Below the pieces are notes generated by a model. It saw nothing but the letters and a program-made list of their open reading frames with translations, searched no databases and was not told the DNA's origin. The translations under genes and the position numbers were made by a program. Positions 26,018 to 35,875 of a DNA stretch of 64,000 nucleotides are shown in pieces; the first letter of the stretch is position 1; each line of letters starts with the position of its first letter. The DNA comes from Bacteroidota bacterium (lineage in GTDB: Bacteria > Bacteroidota > Ignavibacteria > UBA10030 > UBA6906): positions 140,444 through 204,443 of the forward strand of contig JAHBUR010000001.1 of assembly GCA_019637975.1 (NCBI GenBank). Direction: 5' to 3'.

Positions 26018-28519
26018 TCAGAAATTGATACTGAATCCGAGTGAGGGAAAGATGGGAATGCCGTTTATTGTTCGTGTGCGCAGAGAACCCGATTCATCAA
26101 CAAAGTAATTCTGGTTTTGAACGTTTTTCCTGTTAAGCACATTCTGCACGTCGAGATAGAATGCCCATCGCAGCCCCCACCACGAGGGATATGTTGTCAG
26201 TCGAACATCAAGCGATTGGTAGGGGTCGAGTCTGCCTGAAAACCTGTCGCGTTCATAGTCAACGTCAAGAAGAACTCTCTCCCGCGAATCGGTTTGCAAT
26301 ACCGGAGTTTCCACGCCATTGATTGTCGCAACCACAACCCTTGGCTTCACGCCTAATGCAATAGCGTACGGCCTGCCTGAGCGCAGCGTGTACCGTATGC
26401 CGACATCCCAGGCGTCGGCAAACCGGAAGTTTCCGACAACATTCATTGCATGTCGCTGATCGAACAGAAACGGAGAGCGTACTCCATCACGATCCCGATC
26501 GGCATACGACAGCGCGTAACTGACCCATCCCGTCAGTCTGTCGGTCGGCTGTCCGCTGATTTTCTGCAACATGACTTCAAAGCCGTACGACCGGCCCGTC
26601 GCATCATTGACTGGAACGGAGGTGAGGGAATCACTGGGAATCTTGACTGGAGTAGTCCACCCGCGAACGCTTCGGAGGCTGTCACCGGTCGGTTGGGAAT
26701 ACCACCGGGATCCGGTCATTTTCTGCGCTGCAATCACATTCCTGAACCCTTTGTAATATCCTTCCAGCTTGAATTGCCACGCAGGCGAAACCATTCTGTC
26801 AAACCCAAGAATCACATGCCGGGCCTCTTCCGGCACAAGCGTTGCAAATGCCTGATCATTATACGTGATTGGGGCTTGGAAATTCTGCTTCTCCATCCCC
26901 GGCGATTGGTAGTATGTTCCGTACGCGGCCCGCAGGGTTGTCAGTTCATTCAGTTTGTAGGAAATGTTGATGCGGGGCGAAACATGCACAGTCTTTTTCA
27001 AGAAGGGATACACATCAAACCTCACCCCCGGCTGAATGAACAGGCGGTCATCAATTGAAATGCGATCTTGCAAGAACGCATTGTAGCGAGTGTAACGGAC
27101 CGTTTCTGTCTCGTCAGTTGGAATGGCAAACCCGCGTTGAACAATGAAGTCTCTCAATGTCTTGTCGATCTGAAAATACCGTATGAAATCCGTGCGAAGG
27201 AAATCAACCCCGTACCCTCCTTCGATGGTGTGACTGCCGGAGTTCCAGAACAACCGCTGGGCCAGCGAGGTTTTTGTGTAGATGTAATCATAATCCACCG
27301 CAAACCGGACGAACCTCAGATTCAGCGTATCGCCCCTCCCGATACTGCCGGAGTTCTGCGAAGGATCGACGAAGGTGCCGTCGAAAGCGCCTGCGCCTGT
27401 GTTTTGATAGAACGAAACCTGCGTGTTGACAATCAGGTTCTTGCTGGGATTGAACTGCCACGTTGCACCAACCATTGAGTTGTAGGATTCATCAAAGAAG
27501 CTTACGCTGTCGGCGCGGTCACGTTCGGCTCCGGAAATGAGTGAGACGCCGTCACGTGACGTGAGGGCATTGAGAATTATCTTGTTCGATTCGCCGAAGG
27601 GCACGCTTGCCCTGAATTGCAGGTCACGGAAATTCGGCAAAGCAACATCCCCGTCCACAAGCTTGTTCCTCTTGAGAACCGGACCGAGGATAAGGTCGTA
27701 GTATGTTCTTCGAAGAGAAAGCAGATACGACGACCCGTCGAACGGCAATGCGCCCTCGAGGATTACGTTCATGTTGGTGAGACTGAAATTAAGCTTAGCG
27801 GCCAGCGGCACGTCGCTGCGACCTTCACGGTTCTTCACATCAATTACTGCAGAAAGCCGGTCGCCATACTGCGCAGCGAAGCCGCCTGTTTGCAGGCTGA
27901 TGTCACTGACAGTTTCGGGATTGAACATCGAAACCACTCCGTACAGCCGGTACGGATTGATGACTTCGAATCCGTCAATCATAATCAAATTCTGATCCGG
28001 CCCCGAGCCGCGCACAACGAGCTGGGACGAGAAATCGCTGACGCTGGTAACACCCGGCAGTGCCTGCAAACCGCGCAACACATCTTCGGCAGCACCCGGA
28101 AGGTACTTTGCGTCTTTCGGTGTCATGGAAGTGACGCTTGCTCTCGTATCCTCGGCCGCCTGTCGCCTGCTTCCTGTAATGAGTATCTGGGCAAGTTCTA
28201 TTTCGTTCTCACGCAGGCTCACGGAAACAGTCGAGGTTTCGTTTGCGCGGACACGAACAACAGCAAGCTCGCCCTGATCATACCCGATCAATCTCACTTT
28301 GAGCCTGTACGTTCCGGGAGGAACATTGTCAATCACAAACGACCCGCCTTCAGTCGTCGCGGCGCCAAACCGGGTATCTTCAAGAGTAACAATTGCATTG
28401 GGAGCAGCATCTTCGTTGGGAAGAAAGACCTTGCCTGCTATCGTTCCCGATACAGGTTGCGACATCCCAACAACTGGCAGGAGAAGAATGAAAAGGCTGA
28501 TAATCCGGCGAATCGGCTT
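26018..28519 (-). CDS. TonB-dependent receptor
   Basis: About 833 aa. Signal peptide (RIISLFILLLPVVGMSQ), a carboxypeptidase-regulatory-like domain (about 22-105; IAGKVFLPNEDAAPNAIVTL), a plug domain (about 120-240; LRGLQALPGVTSVSDFSSQL, VRGSGPDQNLIMIDG), then a 22-strand-type barrel with the C-terminal aromatic in LGFSINF. It would import a ligand across the outer membrane using TonB energy. There is no SusD-type partner gene beside it, so it is not a classical polysaccharide utilisation pair. The substrate is unknown. ATG at 28519 begins the signal peptide; ATG at 28552 would add 11 residues. It lies 103 bp downstream of the SLC13 gene. Confidence 0.9.
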   Translation of the reverse strand, partial: KPIRRIISLFILLLPVVGMSQPVSGTIAGKVFLPNEDAAPNAIVTLEDTRFGAATTEGGSFVIDNVPPGTYRLKVRLIGYDQGELAVVRVRANETSTVSVSLRENEIELAQILITGSRRQAAEDTRASVTSMTPKDAKYLPGAAEDVLRGLQALPGVTSVSDFSSQLVVRGSGPDQNLIMIDGFEVINPYRLYGVVSMFNPETVSDISLQTGGFAAQYGDRLSAVIDVKNREGRSDVPLAAKLNFSLTNMNVILEGALPFDGSSYLLSLRRTYYDLILGPVLKRNKLVDGDVALPNFRDLQFRASVPFGESNKIILNALTSRDGVSLISGAERDRADSVSFFDESYNSMVGATWQFNPSKNLIVNTQVSFYQNTGAGAFDGTFVDPSQNSGSIGRGDTLNLRFVRFAVDYDYIYTKTSLAQRLFWNSGSHTIEGGYGVDFLRTDFIRYFQIDKTLRDFIVQRGFAIPTDETETVRYTRYNAFLQDRISIDDRLFIQPGVRFDVYPFLKKTVHVSPRINISYKLNELTTLRAAYGTYYQSPGMEKQNFQAPITYNDQAFATLVPEEARHVILGFDRMVSPAWQFKLEGYYKGFRNVIAAQKMTGSRWYSQPTGDSLRSVRGWTTPVKIPSDSLTSVPVNDATGRSYGFEVMLQKISGQPTDRLTGWVSYALSYADRDRDGVRSPFLFDQRHAMNVVGNFRFADAWDVGIRYTLRSGRPYAIALGVKPRVVVATINGVETPVLQTDSRERVLLDVDYERDRFSGRLDPYQSLDVRLTTYPSWWGLRWAFYLDVQNVLNRKNVQNQNYFVDESGSLRTRTINGIPIFPSLGFSINF

Positions 28520-28622
28520 CATAAATATTCGTTGTTCAGAACGGTTCTTCATCTATAAAATTCAAACAAACAAGCAAAGGCTGCCGGTTCCGTTCTACGA
28601 AAAAAAAGGGGGAAAGTTGATT

Positions 28623-30182
28623 TCACAGCGAGAATACTCCGAATATGAACCAGCCGAAAATCACCAGAATGCCGATCGTAAACAGCCACCCCAGAATGTC
28701 GAGAATGAAACCGGCCTTGATCATATCCTTGAGCCGGATGTAGCCCGTCCCGTACACGAGCGCGTTGGGGGGAGTTGCAACCGGAAGCATGAATGCCATC
28801 GACGAGGCAAGCGCGGCAGCAATGGAAAGCGCGACCGGATTCTCGCCCGTAGTTTGTGCAATGGCGATAACCACCGGCGTCATCATCGAAATGACGGCCG
28901 AGTTCGTGGCTACTTCGGTCAACAGATCAATAAAGAGTACAATGGCGAACATCATTTCTATCGTTGTCGGCGAGCCGAACAGCGAGACAAACGTTGACGC
29001 AAGCCACGCAGCAAATCCGGTTTTGAACATGCCATCCGACAGGGCAATGCCGCCTCCGACAATCGCCAGTGCACCCCATTCGACATACTTGAAGTCCTTC
29101 CAATGAAGAAGAAACGTGCGCCCGCGAAAGCTGACGGGAATTAGGAATAAGGAGATTCCGGCAAAGAGTCCGGTTGTATATTCATCCAGCCACGTAATAT
29201 GAATGAGAATATGTCGGGGAAGAAGTTGCTCACGGAAAGGCAGAGTCAGCCATAAAAAAACGGCACAGAAGAAAACCACGATCGAACCCTTTTCCCCCGT
29301 TGTCATCGGGCCGAGTGCGCGGAATTCTTCCATCAATCTCTTTTTCCCGCCTTCGAAGGATGAGACTTCGGGAGGAAAGACTTTCAGGAGAACAAACCAC
29401 GCCACAGGAAGAAAGAGGATCACGTAAGGAACTCCAAATTTCATCCAGTCAAGAAACGTGATGCGCTGGTATGCCGGATCGCCTGCAAATGCGGTATTGA
29501 GAATTCCAACCGCGATGCCGTTCGGAGGCGTTCCAATCAACGTTCCCATCCCGCCGATTGATGCAGCCCACGCAATCCCTAACATCAACGCTTTGCCGAA
29601 ATTTGATTTGCCGGGCTCGGCTCCGATGTACGCGAGAATACCTACGCTCAGAGGCAGCAACATGGCACAGGTTGCGGTATTCGAAATCCACATCGAAGAA
29701 ATCGCCGATACCACCATCATTCCGAATAACGTCTTGCGGGAATCTTCAGCGAGCCGACCACGCGTCAGAATCCAGAGCGTCAGCCTGCGGTCAAGTTTCC
29801 ACCGACGCATTGCGCCCGCGAGCAAGAACCCGCCAAAGAACAGCATCACGACGGGACTGAAGTAGTTCTTTGCCGTATTGACCACACCGAATTCATGCAC
29901 TTGATTGTTGCTTAGTCCGATAACGCCGAACAAGGGAAGGATGGCGAGAGGAAGCAAAGCCGTGTGTGCAAGCTTCATCACTTCGGTAATCCACCAGATC
30001 ACCATCAAGCCCATCAACCCTGAAACGAGTTGCATCGATCGGGCAAGGGTGTCAATATGGGCGGCATGCTGATCGCCGGCGAACTGTTGCGCCGCTGTGC
30101 GGAACGTTTCGAAAGGAGGCAAAAACGCCAACACGGCAAAGACGGTTGCTCCAAGCAGCGCGCCAAATGTTCGTTTGTTCAT
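28623..30182 (-). CDS. SLC13/DASS-family sodium-coupled anion symporter
   Basis: 519 aa with about 11-12 membrane segments. Family marks are WISNTATCAMLLPLSVGIL and ATNSAVISMMTPVVIAIA, the two SNT-type substrate and sodium motifs, plus GGMGTLIGTPPNGIAVGIL. Members carry dicarboxylates, citrate or sulfate with sodium; the substrate cannot be told from sequence. A 30-residue extracytoplasmic loop follows the first membrane segment. It is last in a train MOSC protein, Gfo/Idh/MocA oxidoreductase, symporter (22-bp gap to the oxidoreductase). Confidence 0.88.
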   Translation of the reverse strand: MNKRTFGALLGATVFAVLAFLPPFETFRTAAQQFAGDQHAAHIDTLARSMQLVSGLMGLMVIWWITEVMKLAHTALLPLAILPLFGVIGLSNNQVHEFGVVNTAKNYFSPVVMLFFGGFLLAGAMRRWKLDRRLTLWILTRGRLAEDSRKTLFGMMVVSAISSMWISNTATCAMLLPLSVGILAYIGAEPGKSNFGKALMLGIAWAASIGGMGTLIGTPPNGIAVGILNTAFAGDPAYQRITFLDWMKFGVPYVILFLPVAWFVLLKVFPPEVSSFEGGKKRLMEEFRALGPMTTGEKGSIVVFFCAVFLWLTLPFREQLLPRHILIHITWLDEYTTGLFAGISLFLIPVSFRGRTFLLHWKDFKYVEWGALAIVGGGIALSDGMFKTGFAAWLASTFVSLFGSPTTIEMMFAIVLFIDLLTEVATNSAVISMMTPVVIAIAQTTGENPVALSIAAALASSMAFMLPVATPPNALVYGTGYIRLKDMIKAGFILDILGWLFTIGILVIFGWFIFGVFSL

Positions 30183-30204
30183 TGCCGTTGGTGGAGTGAC
30201 GGGG

Positions 30205-31203
30205 TTAGTGAAGCGCCATTGTCTGATCCAGTACGTGCTGGTTCTTGACGGCGTTTTCGGCGGTCAGCAAAGGTCCGGTGTTGTTGATGATACAATCGGA
30301 GAAGAGGTTTACTTCTTCGGTGTAGAGATTTGGAATATCAAACTCCTCGACAACACTATCGTGTGTACCGTCGAGATTTCGTCTCTCGATCCGTAATTGG
30401 GATTGGCGTCCGCTTACCGTGAAATCAACGGCGGATATTCTTGACTCTGTCCCGATGAGTTCAATCCGGCTCTCACGAATCGGCGACGCATACGATGAAA
30501 AGATTGTCGCTATTGTGCCGCGCGAGAAACGCAGGAGAAGCTGTGACGAACTCTCGGTATGATTCATGTCGGGAACCGGTTCCAATTCGCCTTTCACCGA
30601 AATCACTTCATCATCCAGAACGAATCTCAATGTGTCGAGGCAATGGACACCGACATCGAATGTCGGACCGCCTCCGGCCACCCTTCTGTCGAGAAGCCAC
30701 GCGCGGGAACTCAGCCTGCCATCATACACAAAATCCGATTCCGCACGGACAAGCTTTCCTAATGCATCGGATTGGACAAGCTCTTTCATTCTTTTCACAA
30801 GAGGCGAAAGCCTGACCATGTGCCCCACCATCAACTTGACGTTATTCCGCTTGCAGGCTTCCATCATGCGTTCACATTCCGCAACATTCATTGCCATTGG
30901 TTTTTCACAGAGAACGTGCTTTCCCGCTTCGGCCGTCAGAATGGCTTCTTCGCAGTGAGCTGAATTCGCAGACACGATAAACACAGCATCGACATCGGGA
31001 TGGGCAGCAAGATCGGCAACAGAATCGAATGCGAGCGGAATATTCAATGCGGCTGCCGCGACTTTCGCTTTTGCTACCGACCGGTTGTGAATTGCGACAA
31101 GTGTTGAATTGTGAGATTGTCGGATCGCGGGAGCAATTGCTTTTTCCGCGAAGCGGCCAAACCCCGTGATTCCGTATCGAATCTTCCGTTGCGGAGAGTT
31201 CAT
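30205..31203 (-). CDS. Gfo/Idh/MocA-family oxidoreductase
   Basis: 332 aa. The N-terminal Rossmann fold has YGITGFGRFAEKAIAPAI with the NAD(P) glycine motif, and the family signature CEKPMAMNVAE (about 95-105). The C-terminal beta-sheet domain starts near 125, with RRVAGGGPTFDVGVHCLDTL carrying the catalytic-region Asp/His. These enzymes oxidise or reduce sugars, inositols or related polyols; the substrate is open. Its ATG overlaps the MOSC gene's stop (ATGA, 31200-31203), so the two are translationally coupled. Confidence 0.9.
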   Translation of the reverse strand: MNSPQRKIRYGITGFGRFAEKAIAPAIRQSHNSTLVAIHNRSVAKAKVAAAALNIPLAFDSVADLAAHPDVDAVFIVSANSAHCEEAILTAEAGKHVLCEKPMAMNVAECERMMEACKRNNVKLMVGHMVRLSPLVKRMKELVQSDALGKLVRAESDFVYDGRLSSRAWLLDRRVAGGGPTFDVGVHCLDTLRFVLDDEVISVKGELEPVPDMNHTESSSQLLLRFSRGTIATIFSSYASPIRESRIELIGTESRISAVDFTVSGRQSQLRIERRNLDGTHDSVVEEFDIPNLYTEEVNLFSDCIINNTGPLLTAENAVKNQHVLDQTMALH

Positions 31204-31997
31204 CGAATCACCCGTACCTCGTCACCGACCCGTATTCTGCCGGGAGCAGCGTGAATGACATTCTGGCCAAACATCACTTGATTTCCAACGGAACGGAATG
31301 TTGCAAGGGTCCGCAACGGTTCCTGCCCCTTCGTCCCCGTCGCCGTGTCAACGGTTGTAATCGTACAGCGGGCGCAGGGTTTCACAACATACATATGGAC
31401 GCCGCCGATTACGATTTCCTTCCACGTATCCTCGGCGAAAGGCTCGCAGCCATCCACAACAAGATTCGGACGAAAGCGCTTCATCGGTACCGGAACTTCA
31501 AGTCGTTCATTCAGATCGGCAAGCGAAGCCTCTGAAATCAACAGCATCGGGAACCCGTCTGCAAAGCTGACAACATTTTCCCCGGTGTCGTAGTTCTTGT
31601 CAACGGGTCGAACCGATCGTTCCGTCATAACAACAAGTTTGCAACGCACACCGAGAAATTCGCTGAACCACTCGGCAGTCTTCCCGTCGACCGGCATGGC
31701 TTCGAGACTGTCATCCCATATCACGACAGGGAGATGTTCGCGGCGGTCGGGCTTAAACGGCACTAAGAGCGGCTCCATCTCCGGCGCTTGCACAAACAGG
31801 CAGTCGGATTTCACCTGAACCGAAACCAGTGTCATGCGGGGGAAGTCGCGTTGCGTCATAAACATCCCCCCATCATCCACAACAAGCCAGCGACGATCAT
31901 GTCGTAAGCCTCGAGGCTCAAGGTCGGCTTCGTGCAACGATATTAGCCCGCACGACTTAATGGGATAGATATTGAGTTCTGACAATCTCATCGACAT
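31200..31997 (-). CDS. MOSC-domain protein (YcbX/mARC-like)
   Basis: 265 aa. A MOSC N-terminal beta-barrel (residues 1-120; LNIYPIKSCGLISLHEADLE) is followed by a MOSC domain with the conserved molybdenum-ligand cysteine in VVKPCARCTITTVDTATG. YcbX and mARC enzymes use molybdenum cofactor to reduce N-hydroxylated compounds. Here it could serve detoxification or cofactor sulfur handling. The gene is first in the train with the oxidoreductase and symporter. Molybdenum enzymes also appear at 38-42 kb (xanthine dehydrogenase), so the cell makes the cofactor. Confidence 0.85.
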   Translation of the reverse strand: MSMRLSELNIYPIKSCGLISLHEADLEPRGLRHDRRWLVVDDGGMFMTQRDFPRMTLVSVQVKSDCLFVQAPEMEPLLVPFKPDRREHLPVVIWDDSLEAMPVDGKTAEWFSEFLGVRCKLVVMTERSVRPVDKNYDTGENVVSFADGFPMLLISEASLADLNERLEVPVPMKRFRPNLVVDGCEPFAEDTWKEIVIGGVHMYVVKPCARCTITTVDTATGTKGQEPLRTLATFRSVGNQVMFGQNVIHAAPGRIRVGDEVRVIR

Positions 31998-32063
31998 GAC
32001 CGAAAGAGTACTACAAACGTTGACAATATATCTGATTCATGTCTCAGTCTCAATCAAATAAGA

Positions 32064-32091
32064 ATCCCGGTCGACATTTGTCAACCGGGAT
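32064..32091 (-). terminator. Terminator of the M13 peptidase gene
   Basis: ATCCCGGTCGAC (32064-32075) pairs with GTCAACCGGGAT (32080-32091) with one mismatch-like step and a 4-base loop. On the minus strand it is followed by TTCTTATTTG. It lies about 25 bases after the peptidase stop. Confidence 0.6.
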
Positions 32092-32115
32092 CGGGTTTTG
32101 GTTTGCAGTTCGATT

Positions 32116-34167
32116 CTACCAGATCTTGACCTGCTTGTCAGCGGTACGCACCATCGAGTCGCCACCCTTGCAGCCGAACGCCTCAAAGAACTGCGGCATG
32201 TTCGCAATCGGGCCGTTTGCCCGGAAGACGCTCGGAGAATGCGGATCCGTTACAAGACGCTGTTTCAGATTCGCGGGAGTATAATTCCGCCGCCACATTT
32301 GCGCCCACGCCAGGAAGAAACGCTGCTCCGGCGTGAACCCGTCAATCTTCTCTGTCGTCTTCCCCTGCTGCGCCTTTTTTAGGGCATGATACGCAATTGC
32401 AAGTCCGCCGAGATCGGCGATATTCTCGCCCAACGTCAGTTTTCCGTTCACTCTCAGCGTATCAATCGCGACATATTGATTGAATTGTTCCTCAACTCTC
32501 CTTGCACGCTCGATGAATCGAGTTGCATCTTCTTCCGTCCACCAATCGGAGAGATTACCTTTTGCATCAAATTGCCGGCCCTGATCGTCGAAGCCGTGCG
32601 TAATTTCATGCCCGATCACTGCGCCCATGCCGCCGTAGTTCACAGCATCGTCTGCATCGGGATCGAAGAACGGCGGCTGGAGAATTCCCGCAGGAAACAC
32701 AATCTCGTTCAGTAGCGGATTATAGTACGCGTTCACAGTGGAGGGAGTCATGAACCACTCCGTCCGGTCAACGGGCTTGCCGACTTTTTCCAGCTGCCGG
32801 CGTGTTTCGAATTCATTCGCCCGATGCACGTTCAGCACGTACGCTCCGTTGTCGATCTTCAATCCGTCATACGTTTTCCATTTGTCGGTATAGCCAATCT
32901 TCGGAACAAACGAATCGAGCTTTTCAAGAGCCTTCTTTCGTGTAGCATCACTCATCCAATCGAGCGACTGAAGCCGTTCCCGGAACGCCGCCTGAAGGTT
33001 GTGCACCATTTCTAATGCACGGGCTTTGGCCTCCGGCCTGAATGTTTTTGCGGTGTACAACTGGCCGAGCGCATCACCAATCGTCCGGTCAATTGTCCGG
33101 AGAACTCTTCGCCACCGCGGCTGAAGTTCTTTTTGCCCGTTCAGCACGGTACCGTGAAAAGCAAAGTGGGCATTCACATACTTGCTGCCGAGGTACTGCG
33201 CAACCTCGTCAATCAAATGCCAGCGCAGATATGTTTTCCATTCTTTGATTGGAACGGAAGTCAGCATTGCATTGACTTCCTTCATGAATTCCGGCTGGGC
33301 AACGTTCAGCGAAGCCACGTTCCGGAGATTCATATCCTTCAAGTAAGTATCCCAGCCAAAGGAAGGAACGAGCTTCTTCAGATCACTAACGGCCATTCTG
33401 TTGTACACTTTCGAGGGATCACGTAATTCCACTCGCGTCATCGATGCGTGCGCAAGACGTGTTTCGATGGTCATTACAATCTTCGCATTCGCCTCTGCCG
33501 CTGCCTGCTTATCTCCAAGCATCCTGAAAATCTTCACCATGTAGTCGTGATATTCCTGCCGGATATTCTTGTACCGATCATCCTCCTTCACGTAGAAATC
33601 ACGATCCGGTAATGTCAATCCCGCCTGATCGATGCTCGCAATAACTTCTTCACTGTTCTTGAAATCCTGCTGCGACGAAATCATAAAGAAGGGATTGCCG
33701 ATGGAAAGATGGAAATGCGCTATCACTTTTTGCAGATCGGAGAGAGTGTTGATTGATTCGACCTTCCTGAATTCTTCCCGCAACGGCGCGATACCCGATA
33801 CCTCTGCGGCCGCGGAATCCATACCGCTTGCATAGAAATCTCCCACGAGCTGGTACGAAGTTCCCCTCGGGGCATCCTTCTTTGCTTGTGATTCTTCAAG
33901 GATGGAGCGGAGAATCTCGTCATTGCGAACCGTCAGCTCGCTGAAACTCCCCCAATTGCTGTATGCCGCCGGAACGGGATTCCTGTCCACCCAGCCGCCG
34001 TTGGCGTAGCGGTAGAAATCCGAGCACGCCGTGACGCTCATATCCATATTTGCGGGATCGAGCGGCTTGGATTGATTGTAACCGGATTGCGCGTGAAGCG
34101 AGCCCATCATGACAAAGCATGATATGAGCATTCCTATCCGGCGTTGTACCGAAGGCATGTACTTCAT
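32116..34167 (-). CDS. M13-family metallopeptidase (neprilysin/PepO-like)
   Basis: 683 aa with a signal peptide (MLISCFVMMGSLHAQ), so secreted to the periplasm or beyond. The zinc-binding HExxH is in VIGHEITHGFDDQGRQFD (about residues 517-534), and the third ligand Glu is in ENIADLGGLAIAYHAL. The substrate-positioning NAYYNPLLNEIVFPAGILQP is present, and the C-terminus ends VKIW, as in this family. It degrades oligopeptides. AAGGA seven bases upstream supports ATG at 34167. The gene lies 114 bp after the 5'-nucleotidase gene and is followed by a hairpin terminator. Confidence 0.94.
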   Translation of the reverse strand: MKYMPSVQRRIGMLISCFVMMGSLHAQSGYNQSKPLDPANMDMSVTACSDFYRYANGGWVDRNPVPAAYSNWGSFSELTVRNDEILRSILEESQAKKDAPRGTSYQLVGDFYASGMDSAAAEVSGIAPLREEFRKVESINTLSDLQKVIAHFHLSIGNPFFMISSQQDFKNSEEVIASIDQAGLTLPDRDFYVKEDDRYKNIRQEYHDYMVKIFRMLGDKQAAAEANAKIVMTIETRLAHASMTRVELRDPSKVYNRMAVSDLKKLVPSFGWDTYLKDMNLRNVASLNVAQPEFMKEVNAMLTSVPIKEWKTYLRWHLIDEVAQYLGSKYVNAHFAFHGTVLNGQKELQPRWRRVLRTIDRTIGDALGQLYTAKTFRPEAKARALEMVHNLQAAFRERLQSLDWMSDATRKKALEKLDSFVPKIGYTDKWKTYDGLKIDNGAYVLNVHRANEFETRRQLEKVGKPVDRTEWFMTPSTVNAYYNPLLNEIVFPAGILQPPFFDPDADDAVNYGGMGAVIGHEITHGFDDQGRQFDAKGNLSDWWTEEDATRFIERARRVEEQFNQYVAIDTLRVNGKLTLGENIADLGGLAIAYHALKKAQQGKTTEKIDGFTPEQRFFLAWAQMWRRNYTPANLKQRLVTDPHSPSVFRANGPIANMPQFFEAFGCKGGDSMVRTADKQVKIW

Positions 34168-34281
34168 AATGTGTTCCTTTGTGTGTGATGTGAATTGCCA
34201 AACGAGATGGAATGTGACCGTCTTCTGATACGTAGAGCCCGAGGAAAAGTTGACCCCGAATCCTGCCGGCTGGCGGCAAGA

Positions 34282-35859
34282 TCAATTGTTCTTCAAGAAA
34301 TCGATGACGGCGAGACGAATGTCCTTCCTCAAGTCGTTAGCGTTGGAAAGATCATGTTCCGCAACTGAAACGACATCCCGATCATCCTTATGGAAAAACT
34401 CTATTCCCGTCTCCCGCCCGGAAAAAAGAAAATCCGACACAATGACCCAATACCGGGCTTGCACCTCAATTGCTTTTCCATCAACAACCCACGTTCGTTT
34501 CGTGGAATCGAAAGCCACGCCATCGTATTGCAGGAATCCACCTCTCCCGACGTTCTTCTGACCCGCATCGAGAACCCGCTTCAGCAGACTGCCTTTCATC
34601 TCAACTTCAACCAGTTTGCCGCCGAACGGAAGCGTACGAATGATGTCGTATTGTGTGACTGTTCCTGCAAGCTGGTCATCAAGACGAATCGATCCGCTGT
34701 TGAAGATTGCAATACGGGATTTCGATGCCGACGCACGCATCGATTGCGCAATGACCAAGCCGAGATTTGTTTGACGATAGCGGATTGAGCTTTCCCGCCC
34801 GTCAAGCGGCTCACGAAGCGTCGTCACAACTTCAGCAGGATCAAATCCTCTTTCCTGAAATCCCTTATACGCCCTTGCCGTCCACTCGTGTACAATGTTC
34901 GCCGTCGACGGTTCTTCGGGAATTGTGTTGTCGATAGTCTTCACTTCCGAGAGAGTCGAAAGCAATTTCGTGGAAGCCGACCAACGGAGGCGGTGGATAT
35001 ATACCGTTCGAGCATTTGCATCAGCCTTTGAGATAATCGTCTCTCCCACTTTGAACATCATGTTAGTATGCTCATGTCCGCCAAGAATGAGCTTCACGTC
35101 GGGAAGCAGTTCCGCCAATTTTTTGTCCTCATCTATTGAGAGATGTGTGAGGGCGATAACAATGTCGGTTTTTGTCTTGAGATCTGCATACACCCGCTGT
35201 GCCGACTCGAAAGGATCGGTCCAGACAACAAACTGAGGCTGATTGCTCCCAATCGTCAAGCCAATAATACCAACGCGGACTTCCATCCCTGCACTGTTCT
35301 TTGCCCGAACAATGTAGGATTCCGGCAGTGGCTGCGCAACGCCATTCACTACTTTTTCGAATGGCGCGACAAATCCTTCTACCGACGGCGTGTACTGGAT
35401 GTTCGACGAAATCCACGTGAATTTCGATTGGTTGATGCGATCCTGCAACACCTCGTAACCGAGATCAAACTCGTGATTGCCGAACGTGACGAAATCAACC
35501 CCGGCACTGTTCATTGCATCGATCATCTGAGCGCCATTGATGCGTTTTCCATCAAACGTCGCTGTACCAAGCGCCGAGGGGCTGATGAAATCACCCGCCA
35601 GTACAGTGAACGTATTGGGATTTTCTTTCAGCAGATTCTGCCGCACAGCAGCGACACGGGCCATGCCGCCGTACTTGCCGTTTTCAACCGGCGCAATTTC
35701 GTACACATCATTCAGTTGAAGAAACGTCAGATCAACGATGTCGCTGCTTGCAGAAAGCTTTGCCGTCTCTGCCGCCTTGTCTGCGCCCGTCCGCACACTG
35801 ACACTGCATGCTGAAAAAGCAAACGATAGTATGACGACGAGAGACTTAAGGGATCTCAT
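34282..35859 (-). CDS. 5'-nucleotidase / UDP-sugar hydrolase family lipoprotein
   Basis: About 525 aa. ATG at 35859 has GGAG five bases upstream and begins a lipoprotein signal with lipobox FSAC, so the enzyme is anchored in the envelope. The N-terminal metallophosphatase domain has LQLNDVYEIAP, VLAGDFISPS, TFGNHEFDLG and LGGHEHTN (two-metal site). The C-terminal nucleotide-binding domain begins near 330 (AIFNSGSIRLDDQLAG, ISDFLFSG region). It would dephosphorylate external nucleotides for salvage. It sits 16 bases after murB in a train xdhC, murB, nucleotidase; this fits with purine salvage and catabolism next door. Confidence 0.9.
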   Translation of the reverse strand: MRSLKSLVVILSFAFSACSVSVRTGADKAAETAKLSASSDIVDLTFLQLNDVYEIAPVENGKYGGMARVAAVRQNLLKENPNTFTVLAGDFISPSALGTATFDGKRINGAQMIDAMNSAGVDFVTFGNHEFDLGYEVLQDRINQSKFTWISSNIQYTPSVEGFVAPFEKVVNGVAQPLPESYIVRAKNSAGMEVRVGIIGLTIGSNQPQFVVWTDPFESAQRVYADLKTKTDIVIALTHLSIDEDKKLAELLPDVKLILGGHEHTNMMFKVGETIISKADANARTVYIHRLRWSASTKLLSTLSEVKTIDNTIPEEPSTANIVHEWTARAYKGFQERGFDPAEVVTTLREPLDGRESSIRYRQTNLGLVIAQSMRASASKSRIAIFNSGSIRLDDQLAGTVTQYDIIRTLPFGGKLVEVEMKGSLLKRVLDAGQKNVGRGGFLQYDGVAFDSTKRTWVVDGKAIEVQARYWVIVSDFLFSGRETGIEFFHKDDRDVVSVAEHDLSNANDLRKDIRLAVIDFLKNN

Positions 35860-35875
35860 ATGTGCTCCATTCCTT

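Noticed and set aside
34250-34281. Small GC-rich hairpin (TGCCG/CGGCA) after the 5'-nucleotidase
   Set aside because: The stem is only 5 bp and no T-tract follows on the minus strand, so a terminator is not supported.
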